Shown here in pieces: positions 53,984 to 64,000 of a stretch of DNA of 64,000 bases (position 1 is the stretch's first letter; every line of letters starts with the position of its first letter). The notes under the pieces were generated by a model that worked only from the letters and a program-made list of their open reading frames with translations, was not told the origin of the DNA and did no database searches. This DNA comes from Rhynochetos jubatus. Taxonomy: Eukaryota; Chordata; Aves; Eurypygiformes; Rhynochetidae. The translations under genes and the position numbers were made by a program. The stretch spans positions 42,188,307-42,252,306 of the forward strand of contig CM050652.1 of the NCBI GenBank assembly GCA_027574665.1, in the 5' to 3' direction.

Positions 53984-56900
53984 GTAAGAACTTTATTCCA
54001 TTTTTCTAGTAATACTAACTTCCAAGAAGATTTTTCTGAATAATTTAATATTCAAGCTCCTTCTTTTTTTATCATTATAAAGCATTTTTTTGACCCTTGC
54101 TTGAATTCATAAATGAAAAACTTTTAAAACATAAGTTAAAAAACTAGATATCACCATTCTCTCCCATATATGTAGAAACTAAAATATAGTTCCTTTTTTT
54201 AAAAGATACATTTAGGAGTGAAATGTAAGTTTTTTGGCTTTCTTGCCATTATTGTCAGATGAGTAAGCATGTAATGATTTTCAGTGGGATATGATTTTGT
54301 TTGAACAGACTGCACCTGCAGGTTGTTTAAGCATATTTAGAATGCTGTGGTAAATAATTGCTCCTCTGGTTATAGAAATGATCCTATTTCCTGTGTAGTG
54401 CAAATGGATCTTATAGATAGTCTTCTTGCAGCAATTATATAGATTTCTAAGGCAATGAGATAAAGAAGGGGTTTTTGCTTGCTGGCTTGCTTGGTTTTAA
54501 AGCATGGGCTGTGGAACATTTTAAATGAATTATAATTGAGTCTTACAAATAACATTCAGAAAATTATTACAGGTAACCACCCTAGAAGTTTGATTCTGGA
54601 AAGCTCTGAGCACCTCTTGTATGTTATCAGTTTTGTGCTGAACCTCTGAAGAACTATGAACTCATTGCTCTTTTCCGTGGTAGCGTGTACCAGAGGCCAT
54701 GGAAACTTGCAGGTGATTAGTATTTGAGAGAATCTAACTCTCACGAAGGAAAGCATGTAGTGCTACATCCCTTGGAAACAGAAAAACTTTGTGTAAAGAT
54801 GCTCTGGTAAACTTAGGATCATTAAAGAACAAAATTCAATAGTGTTTTAAACTTGATAAACTGTTGTTTGCCAAGCACAAAATGAGGTTGTAGAAAAAAA
54901 AAATTTAACCTGATGACTTTTTAATCTGCAGGATCTTATTGCAAGCTTTCTCTTTTGAGAAGAACTTCAAGGTAGGTTTTTATGCCTTATTTGTCAAGTC
55001 CTACAAACAGAACAAGAATGAATAAGTGTGATGCAGTGCGAGTTAGAAAATAAGATACAGCCTTGAATTTGACATGTAAAATGTCATGTACATGTACGCT
55101 GGATGTAAGACACATTCAGAATGTTTACAACTATTTTCAAAGAATTTACATAAAGGGCATGGGTCCTCTTGAAAAAACGGAGGTCCTTATGAAAAATGAT
55201 ACTTCTATGGTCTCGAGAAAGCTTAGAGGAATAATGGAGTGAAACCAGGATGAGATCATGATTTCAGGACTGAAAAAATACATTAAATGAGTATCCTTCT
55301 GCAGTTTTAATTGCATGATAAAATCCTAGCTGCTATTTGCAGTACAGGAAATTAAGTGCTATACAGCCTTAAAATAAACATTTTCAATACAAGTTTTCAT
55401 GTAGAAGCTGAAATCCAAACAAAACCCAAACTAGGGAATGTTCCTGACCCCATTGAATTAAATGGGAACTAGGCAACCAGTTTCAATGGAAGCATCCAGT
55501 CGGACATAGCTTCGGATATCTAATGATCTCTAGTACATCCCTGCGAACACACACGCATGTTAAATAATATGCCATCTTTGGACTGTTGATAAAATGAAGT
55601 ATGCTCTGAAGTTTGATGCCCTTGTTTCTAAACTTCATCACAAATTTAGGTCAGCTACAGCTGGAGAGTCATCTCTTGCTATTAAAAATACCATCACAGT
55701 ACATTCACCTAACACTTGAGGGAACTTGCAGCCACTCACAGGCAGAGTCAAGTAAATACAAAGCTGCTTTACAATTTTGTATCCTGTCATGTAAGCCTAT
55801 TTTGTCTATTTACGTCTCCCCCACAAGCTCCAGGTTCCTCACTGTCCAAGCAGAGATCGAGTGCTGCCCAGTTCTGTAAAATGAGACCACGAAAAGAAAA
55901 AAAGGGGGAAAAAAAAATCACCTTTTTAAATGTTAACCCAAGAAAGACCTCTTTGATAAAATGATGGTAATCAGAGAGAAATGCTTCTCTCTGGGGAGCT
56001 GCTTATTCAGGTTGTTCCAGGGACCTTTGATAATACAAGATCCTTTTTGTTTTCTTCCAGAAATGAGTTTAATGCAACTCGACAGAAGAGAGATCTCGTA
56101 ACAGCTGAGGTAGGTTATACCTCCCAGAGCAGGAGGGGAGCGGGGGGAACCCTCCCTCCTTTTCTGCTCCAGGCCTTTGCCATCCTTACAAAGGAGCCTC
56201 TGTGGGGAGAAGGGCCGTGATAACAGGAGGACAGTGAGGAGGAGCAGCTATTCCCTACCTGCTCGCCCCCCACCTGAGCCCGTGGCCTCATGCCTTCATT
56301 CACCCTCAGCAAAGCGACCCACCCTGACGAGCCCACTGACGCACACCATGGGAAATAAACCCGTGACACCTCTGTCCTTTGTGAGGGTGAACACAGAGCC
56401 CGTAAAGCTGTTAGAGTTTGGTGAGGGACACAATGGCAGCGCCGCCCGTGAGGCTCCCTCCTGCACGTGGTGCAGTGGTGGCTTCAACCCGGCCTTCGTT
56501 CCCCCCACCCTGGCCCACCGCTGCCACAATGCTGCATCCCAGCGATGTGGTGCTGAACTTTAATAGTAAATGGGGGATTTTGTTCCCCCACTGGTACATG
56601 TCTCAGGCTACAGAGCCCAAGCAAGGGTGGTAACGCTGTTTGATGGGGGCTGGCAGGGAGCCTGCAGCCAAACCACGGATGATTTTCTAGTCCCTTTGTG
56701 ATCTACGTGCCTCCTGACAGAGACAGAAGGCAGCTGGTGTGAAAAGCTGCACGGAGGTGAATCGAGACTCCGAGGGAAATGGGCTTTCAGGACTGATGGT
56801 TTCCCAAGACTGTCTTCAGGAGAAAAGTGCTGTTGCAGCAAGGACGCTCTACCCCCCACAATAACGGCCAGAAGCCACTTTCCTGAGGAGGTTGGCTCAG

Positions 56901-59900
56901 AGCGACTAAAAGGGGAAACGGAAATGTGTCTTGTGCAGGGAGGGAAAGGATTCTCTCCCGCTAGTGATGGGCTGTGGGGACTAGGAATAGTTTTGGTGCA
57001 GGGGTCTTTCAGGTGGTGATTTGATGAAATCCATTTCAGGTTGATTTTAGACAGATTGTGCTACTTTGGATGCATCCCACAGAGTATTTCCAGTTGGAAA
57101 AGGGAAGTTTTTATGTCACCGTATGAGGCATTAGTGAGAATTAACGTGTTCCTTGTGCAGTGCTGTTTACTTTGACACCCATTAGTGCAAACTCCAGACA
57201 TGGAGAATGACTGGCAGCAGGAGGGAAGAAAGAAATTAGCTCACAATTGAAGACTTAACTTGTTTTCTTAGTCGTGCAGCTGAAGGCTGGGGTATATGTC
57301 TGTGGGGAGCACAGGAGGGTAACTGTTCTCATAGAACATCAGAGAGGGAATACATAAAACCATGAGGAAGAAGAGCTAAATAGCAAAGGGGCCAAGCTTT
57401 ATAAAACAAAAGGATTTAAACTGGCCATGAATAAGTGTAAGAGGGAAATATTTAACTACCCAGCACTTCACCCTGGTAAACTTTCCAATCAGACTAGTGG
57501 GAGCAAAACCCCTGGAGTGCTTTCAGCCTGGAACAGGATCAATTCTTGAAAGGGACGATGCGACGTGACAAGCTGCAGTAGCAGACTGCTGGGTTAGGTC
57601 CAGGGCTTCCTTATAGTCTGATGTTTCACGGTTCCTAAACAAGACAGGAAGCAGATCAGGCAGATCTGCCTCCTCCTTTGTTTGGCATGAACCGAAATGC
57701 AGTTCTGAAGGATCTCAAGGAAGACATGAAATCCATCGTAGCTGGAGTGGCCATGGTGGGATGATCTGGGTGCGGCACAGAGCATGAGTTAGGGGAGAGG
57801 ATGAAATGGAGGGATATCACATCTTCAAGCACTCCAGATATTGGTGTTTGACCAAAGTAAAAAGGGCAGGAGCGCTCTGTGTCCCCTCATTCTTCCTTCC
57901 AAGTGTAAATGCAATACTTGCCAGGTGGAGCCCTGCTGGTTCATTGGCACTGGAGAGCATGGATAGGAGGCCAGTGGTGATTCCACAGTGCAGCTGTATC
58001 CTTTCCCATACCCCAAAAGCCATGCTTCTTCTCCTCATGGTCCTTGTTGCTGCAGTCACTGCCTTCCTCACTGGCCCAGGCTGCTGATCCCTCCTGCAGT
58101 GCCCACATCTGTGCCACGTGCTGGCTGAGCCCCAAATTACTCTTCTATATTAAATGTCCCAAGCCAATGTTCAGCTGCAAGACCTCAGGCTTGTATTGGC
58201 TCATTTGTAAAGCACAAACACCCTGATTTTGTTTTTACATTTCTCCCACAGATTCAAACTGCCTCTCCTCGGTCGCACCTTCATGGGGCCTTGACGCGGA
58301 GTCCACCAGGAGGTCAGTGCTGCGCTTCTCACCTGCAGCAGGAGAGATGGTCCTGAAAATGTTGCCTTCCTACCAGCTCTCCTGTGTTACCGTGGGTTGT
58401 GGAAGCCCTCCTCATTACGTCTCCTACAAAACCCTGCCCTGTCTCATTTTCTTGTTTTATCCATGTTAAATCATGAAAAATTAAAATTGTACTTTCAGAA
58501 TAATGCCTTACAACCAAATCTAAACAGCTAACTAAGCCAATCCTTTGATTTTTTTAAAAAAGTTTAGTTCCATTGCACTTTTTCTTTTCTGCCACTTTTT
58601 CTGGCCTTGGCAGAGGATGTAAGTACGTGTGAGAGGCGTGTAACTGGTTATGCGAGGGGACAGGGGTGCTCAGGCAATGAGCATGCAGCTGCTCCTGGAG
58701 CATTTCAAGCATTGTACAAACACATAAAGCAAATCCAAGTTACAGAAGTAATTTTGCAGAAAAGTTCATTGTATGCAACTGAACTTTGGGATCCTTCTTG
58801 GAAAATACCTATGCCTGGGTAGGTGCTTTCTGTTGTGTCTGTCCATGTAAATGAATGTATGTAACTTTACTGCTCACAGTTCTAACAACAAAGAAGTTTT
58901 CCACATTAGTGCTGTTCTATAAACGGTATTTTCAGAGTATCTGTGTATATTTGGAAAGCAATTCTTAAATGGAAAAAATTCAAAACGAAACATGGAGCGG
59001 AGTTTTCACAGGGAAGGCTGTCGTTCTTAATCATTGGTGTGTGCTGTCCTGTAAAGATTGCATTTTGTTCTCGTTTAATGTCACTAGCAGCTTTACCATG
59101 GCTTCATTGGGAGTGGAAGGGCCTGTTTATTTCTTTTGCTTCCTGCTTTTTGCAATGCCTTTTTAACCTCCGTCAGCAAGCCTTCATTCCTCTCCCAAGA
59201 AGGAAAACAACTATCTGCATAACCTGATGAAATTTTGCTTTGGGACTACCTTTATTCTCCACTTTTGGGAAGCTATGATTTAGACCTACCTCAGTGAATG
59301 GTTAGTAGATGACAGTGCAGTCTTAGCTTCCAAACAGACTACAAAGCTCTTTAATGAAACTGCTTTTGGAAACAATTACTAATTATAACATAAAACAAGC
59401 CATTCCCATGGAATCTTGTCCCTGACTCCAGTCACCTCTTAAACAGAAATAACCCTTTAACTGACTTTTTTTTAGCATGGGGGCAGGGTTATTGATAATG
59501 GATTTTGACTCTGTAAATTATATATTCTGGACTGTTCATAAGCTGAATGTACTCTTTACTGTAATGCTTAGGAGGGAGGAGATGAACATACATATAAATT
59601 GTGCTGAATTTAGTCATTTAGAATAATACTCATCCTATGTATTTCAAGATCAGCAGGGCTGGGATTTGGTTCTTTTACATGGGAACTTGACCTTTTGTTT
59701 GCTGGGAGGAGGCTGACCTTTTGCTCCTTTGTTAGTTTACAAGTCTCAGACCAAATGGGAGAGAACCTTGCTTCTCTTAACCAAGGAACACAAAGGATAA
59801 AACTAAGTAAATGCTAAAAACTGGAGATTGTTGTTGGTTAATTTTCTTAGCTTATATAGCTGCTTATGATGTAACAATAAACAGATTTCATGTGGGTCTC

Positions 59901-60897
59901 TCAGCCTGTTTGCAATATACTGTGTCTACTGAAAGGCTGCTGTACTTGCTTACAGGTTCATGTCCTCAGGAGTGCCTTAATGGAGCAGCCTGCACAGAGG
60001 CAGGTGGCTGTGACTGTCAGTTATTTCAGGCTCAAGGAAGCAGGTGCCAAATTGGTAAGTTTTGGGCCAAAAGAGTCATTTCAGCTTCAAGTGAGATTTA
60101 AGGCGCAGGTTTTTAAAACAATACTGTTAACAGCATATTTGTGATTCCCCTGTAGTAGAACTGTCATTCAACCAGCAGCTAAGAGGACTAAAATAATACG
60201 TGTTAGGGGTGTATATCCAGCAACATCAGGAATGCCTACATTTTAGCACTTGGGCTGTAATGATACACAGATACCTTAACAAATAAATCACCGTCTAGTA
60301 CATCAGTAGGTAGCCAGCTTTTTTATAGTTTGCTGGAAAACCAAAAAATCATTCTTCTAACGAACAGTGACTTATTGCAAATAAAGATACCAACAATTTC
60401 AATGCACTGGTTCTGGAATCTGCTGTGCGTAGGGATCAACAAGAATTGTCTTCCAGGATTTGCAGTAGATCTAAATCCCTTCCCTCTACTTATAATTAGA
60501 ACGTCTCAATTGAAGCAAATTAAAAACTTACAGTGATGACACTTGACTAAAACTGCAGCCTAAAGATTAATAAAAATGTACTGATTTAAAGTTGAAGAAA
60601 TGAGGTTCACTTTTATCCTTGCTATGTATTTCCTTTGTAAGCTCTTACTTCCTTTCAGAACTCTCACTTTTGTAGCTGCCTGTGACACCTGTCAAGTTTT
60701 GATTACTGTGCTTGTTATAAACTCAGTCTGTGTTCTCTCCAGTACCTAACACTGGTAAGGACCGTGATGGGATTTGCAAATCATGGGGACAGTATCATTT
60801 TGAAACATTTGATGGCATTTACTACTACTTCCCAGGAAATTGCTCCTATATTTTTGCAAAAGACTGTAGTACTCCAGAACCCCAGTACACTGTTTGG
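53905..60897 (+). CDS. OTOGL: Otogelin-family protein, probably otogelin-like; 5' six exons, continues beyond the window
   Basis: Otogelins are large secreted proteins of the tectorial, otoconial and cupular membranes of the inner ear, related to gel-forming mucins. Six exons join without a phase conflict (end phases 1, 2, 0, 1, 1, 0) into 161 residues. Residues 1-26 are a signal peptide with a long hydrophobic core. A linker follows, with a sequon NAT at 44-46 and a furin-type RQKR at 47-50. A six-cysteine EGF-like module is at about 79-107 (C79, C83, C89, C95, C97, C107). A VWD domain begins at C121, with [14 protein letters not shown] and a [11 protein letters not shown] block at 141-151. 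The frame stops at an exon end (W161), with the rest of the D domain missing, so the gene continues to the right. VWD starts are shared by otogelin, OTOGL, mucins and VWF. The EGF-VWD order and the [12 protein letters not shown] wording favour OTOGL over OTOG, but this rests on memory of the family. Confidence 0.8.
54932..54971 (+). CDS. OTOGL: Otogelin-like exon 2: short linker
   Basis: This 40-nt exon lies between ttaatctgcag and a gtaggt donor. It enters in phase 1 (completing a Gly codon with exon 1) and leaves in phase 2. It encodes [13 protein letters not shown] and the first two bases of an Arg codon. It has little intrinsic signal, so the call depends on splice sites and on being the phase adapter between exons 1 and 3. 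Confidence 0.55.
56061..56109 (+). CDS. OTOGL: Otogelin-like exon 3: propeptide-like segment with RQKR
   Basis: This 49-nt exon has an excellent acceptor (tttttgttttcttccag) and a gtaggt donor, entering in phase 2 and leaving in phase 0. It encodes [16 protein letters not shown] after the shared Arg. RQKR|D fits the furin consensus RXKR, and NAT is an N-glycosylation sequon. A dibasic site soon after the signal peptide suggests a short propeptide that is removed, which is an inference. Confidence 0.65.
58252..58312 (+). CDS. OTOGL: Otogelin-like exon 4: Ser/Pro/His-rich linker
   Basis: This 61-nt exon follows a long pyrimidine tract (ttttacatttctcccacag) and precedes a gtcagt donor, which is weaker than the others. 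It enters in phase 0 and leaves in phase 1, exactly what the next exon requires. It encodes [20 protein letters not shown], a low-complexity linker between the furin-like site and the EGF-like module. There is no domain evidence, so this is among the less certain exons. Confidence 0.55.
59956..60054 (+). CDS. OTOGL: Otogelin-like exon 5: EGF-like module
   Basis: This 99-nt exon lies between cttgcttacag and gtaagt, phase 1 at both ends, the symmetrical phase typical of EGF exons. It encodes [14 protein letters not shown], then GGCDC and GSRCQI. The six cysteines have EGF-like spacing (x3, x5, x5, x1, x9) with the usual N-G after C2. It is a clear extracellular module. Confidence 0.85.
60743..60897 (+). 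CDS. OTOGL: Otogelin-like exon 6: start of the first VWD domain
   Basis: This 155-nt exon follows ctctccag and precedes gtaagt. It enters in phase 1 and leaves in phase 0. It encodes a linker ([11 protein letters not shown]) and the first strand region of a von Willebrand type D domain: C-x2[11 protein letters not shown], then a Tyr-rich stretch, then [11 protein letters not shown]. An NCS sequon lies at residue 142. The remaining part of the domain is not found before the window ends. Confidence 0.88.
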
Positions 60898-63800
60898 GTA
60901 AGTATGTGAGCATACGCTAGAAATAACATACTGAGTATTCCTGTATTACAGGGCTTATTTTTCATCATAAGTAAAATAAGTAGAGAGACAATAAATGGAT
61001 CAAAGTGTTGCATTGCTTACTTAAATATAAAACTGTGCTGCTGGAAAATGTCTAAGCCTATGTGCAGTAACTCAAAACACTGATGAAGTGATAATCAACA
61101 GAGCCAGTATATTAAAAATAGTATTTCTTAGTCCCCATATCCTAAAAAGGATCTCTGATCTCTCCTTTCTGGTATCAAAAGTGAGTCTTAAAGCAGACCC
61201 TGGAAACTTCAGTAAACTTTAGCTGTCAAACTGTAACAAAAAATGGAGTTGCTGAGTTAAGTGCAAACAGCCATCACCTGCCTGATAGCTGGGCACCCGA
61301 GTGTACTGGACCCCGATTCACAGCCATCGCACACTATGGCTCATGGAAAACTTTGTCCCCACTGGGGATTTGCATGCTAATTTTGGATTACCTCTACGTC
61401 ATGCAGAGAAGATTAACAGCTCGAAAGCCTTCATCTGACCTACGTATGGAAGGCACTCTTTTTAGTGTTTTCCTCAAATTGCTGAGTAACCATGGTTAAT
61501 GACTTTGGGTCAGGGAGAGTTCAAACCTATACCCTGTTGCAGAAAGTTTCCCTGTTTGTCAGGTGGTTGGTTACTGTGGGGAAAGGATGTGAGATCATGA
61601 TGTTACTTTTTACACAATGGTTGGGATTTGGTGCTGATTGCACATGTGAGAGGGGACAAGAGCCCTGGTGTCACTGTTTACAGGGGCAAGGGCAGACCTG
61701 GATGCTGATTTCTGCTCTAGGGACTAGTTTTCACTTATAGACACACCACTGCCTCTCCTCCCAGATAATAGCATCTAGTGAAGATAAATCTGCCATTAAA
61801 ACTGCCATTTCCTTTCACTCAGGTTATAGACAGATGCTGTTACTTCTGCCTTCCATGATTTCATTTTAATTCTTTGGATTCTGTGTGCAGCTATGATCTT
61901 TTAGGATTTTTCAGAAAATTCTGTAACAAAGCCCAAGATGATACTAAAATCTAGAATCAATATGTTATGTTTCGCTAAAAATTGAAAATGTTTACTCAGA
62001 GAAGTCATAAGTCATGTTGAAGCACTGCAGTCACTACAGGCTGGAAAATGGAGAGCCAAGAACCTTCCCGAATCCTCACATTGTGGTCCTTCTGGCTTTA
62101 ATAATCGACCTCTCTAGAGGAGAAGGAAACACAAGAATTATTTTGGTTTTCCTTGATTGTATTTCTGTCTTGGGCCAGGTTTACATAGAAGCCATCTATC
62201 AATACTAGTAACATTTATGATGCCTTTAATTATGATCATCTTTATACATGTAACATCTCTAATGTTTTTCCTGGTTTGGTTTATTTCACTCAGAGAAACG
62301 GTAACTGGTTTTTGCTTCCCGGATTGTCAGTTTAGGAAGATTTATTTGCATATGTGTTAGCACTCTACGTGTTTACCAACAGATCTTTTCTACAAAAATG
62401 GTAGCTCTAGTTACTTTTACAGCCTCCATTACTATGTTGGCAAAATGTTTCCCAGTTACTAATCTATTTAATTTCACAGCACTGTCAAGTAAACTGGTCA
62501 TGCAACTTCCATTCTTCTCAGCGACAAGCGACACTCAGTCACAGGACTCATATAAGAGCTATCCAAAGTCTGTCTGCATTTTAATTTAGGTAATGATAGG
62601 TATCTAAGATTCACAGCACATTTCCCTGTCTCCTGAGTGCTGTCTAAAATCAACTCACAGACTTTGGAAACACTAGTCTAGGGCATCCCACTGGTTTGGG
62701 TGGCTCAGCCTTACTGAGATTAATGAAAGCCATCAAAGTTTTGCTCAAGCCTTGGAGTAGGTGTGTTCTTACACTCACGTAGTCTAAGTGAGTTTTAATT
62801 CAAACCTGTGTAGTAGTTGATCGGTTAGAGCATAAGAACAAAAAGTTGGAGACCTATATCATCAGTCAGAGTAAGTCTGAACCCACAAGTCCTGAGAGCA
62901 CGCTCTGGCCAATGAAAGCTGTGCGGTCTCTGGGGACAAGGACCTTCCTTCAAGAGTCATCCTCTGCCAGGCTGAGGGCTGGGAGTGCAAAGGCAGTCTG
63001 ACTTCAGGGGTAGCCTCCTTTTTGCCGAACAGTAAAAGGGAAGAGTGCTGGCTTATCATGCCTGTTCCAAGGTCTGATTATACGTTTTTAATGTGAGAAC
63101 TACTTCACTGACATAAAACTCGAGGCATGCTGAGATAGGAGTTGCAGGGTTTTCATTTCTGGAAGCATGCATCTGAGATCTGTTTAACACCTCTCCCTAG
63201 CAGGGGGCAGTCATGGAAGTCACACGTTGCCTGTATCTGAGACGCACAGTTCTGCAAATCTCTCTCTGGCTGATAGAAACTTGTATTTCCACTGCTGTGT
63301 TCAAACCAGAGAAGCTGGTATGCAATTCCAACTGACACCCTGGCACTGTGCATAGTGGGGAGAGGCAGACTTCAGAAGAGCCTGCCCTTCACTATTAGCA
63401 GGGCTGGAAAGCCAGTGTGACATGGGTTTTAACAGCTGCATGCAAGTTAGATGCCTGCAGTAATCTGTGGGAGCACTCCAAAATGTCAACAAGTCCCGAG
63501 TGGTTCAGGAAGGCATGTTGTAGTTCAGATGGTGCCAGTCTCAGCTGGCATGGAGAAAGCTGGTGTTAGCTGAGGTTTTGTATTGGTTTGTAGTCTTCTC
63601 TTATAGATCAGACCTCTAGAAACAGAGCAATAAGTGTGTCACCTCAGTGCAAATAACAAGCTCCTGTGTTGGCAGTAATAGGCTAGCTCCGTACAGTGTC
63701 TCTGAAGTTCATCTGCGTAAAATACCTGAGTATCTCATCCAGGATTTAAACACTGCTTTGTGATGCTTTGTGCCATTAAACAGTTGCTGTAGTTCTCAGT

Positions 63801-64000
63801 GGTATTGGGTAGCATGAACTTCTAGTTTTGCATATCTTTGTAATTGTGACTGTTTTTATATTCTAAGTACTCATTTGTAAAGCTCTGTTAGTGATTGGTG
63901 CATAGAAATGTAAAATACCGTATATGAGTTTATGAAAAATTGCATGGAATTATTGAGAACAAACGTTTATTCTTATTGTGTGTATATTTTTCCCCTCTAA
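60898..64000 (+). other. OTOGL: Intron of the otogelin-like gene, open at the window edge
   Basis: After the VWD exon I searched for the continuation in phase 0 and found no exon with VWD sequence and good splice sites. Open frames here (up to 82 codons) have no domain signature. The last bases (tttttcccctctaa) form a polypyrimidine tract, so an acceptor may lie just past the edge. Confidence 0.6.

Noticed and set aside
61800..62600. Further otogelin-like exons (for example after ctttcactcag at about 61823 or ttcttctcag at about 62521)
   Set aside because: The required phase-0 frame meets a stop within a few codons or encodes no VWD-like sequence, and no suitable donor follows.

Overview
This is vertebrate, almost certainly avian, nuclear DNA. 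It is AT-rich and mostly non-coding, with short exons bounded by GT-AG introns, one CpG island and several 5'-truncated CR1 LINEs with the bird-type 3' end (a tail reading 'ggtttgggttggaaggg' on the complementary strand). There are no bacterial genes, operons, CRISPR arrays or phage features. Nearly all long open frames are chance frames in GC-rich or repeat DNA.

Layout. Positions 1-43.7 kb are gene-free as far as I can read: unique AT-rich sequence, three CR1 3' fragments (7000-7520 +, 10436-10838 -, 34962-35486 -), a probable decayed CR1 ORF2 piece (about 24.34-24.54 kb, -), simple repeats and two clean hairpins. A CpG island at about 43.8-45.06 kb carries the promoter of RPS16, an intact, spliced ribosomal protein gene on the + strand (ATG 44709, stop 47822, five coding exons, 146 aa, poly(A) signal 47849). 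A fourth CR1 fragment follows (49454-50090, -).

From 53.9 kb to the right edge lies the 5' part of a second + strand gene. Six exons at 53905-53983, 54932-54971, 56061-56109, 58252-58312, 59956-60054 and 60743-60897 join with matching splice phases into one 161-residue reading frame. It reads signal peptide, short linker with a furin-type RQKR site, six-cysteine EGF-like module, then the start of a von Willebrand D domain. This architecture and the VWD sequence point to an otogelin-family protein, most likely OTOGL, an extracellular component of the inner-ear acellular membranes. The gene runs off the window.

The two genes are functionally unrelated: a housekeeping 40S subunit protein and a tissue-restricted secreted matrix protein. 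Their adjacency is notable because the human orthologues are on different chromosomes (RPS16 on 19, OTOGL on 12). The RPS16 copy keeps its introns, so this is not a retrocopy. I found no convincing undescribed system. The most useful results are the reconstructed 5' end of the otogelin-like gene, the RPS16-otogelin neighbourhood and the possible 5'-UTR intron of RPS16.
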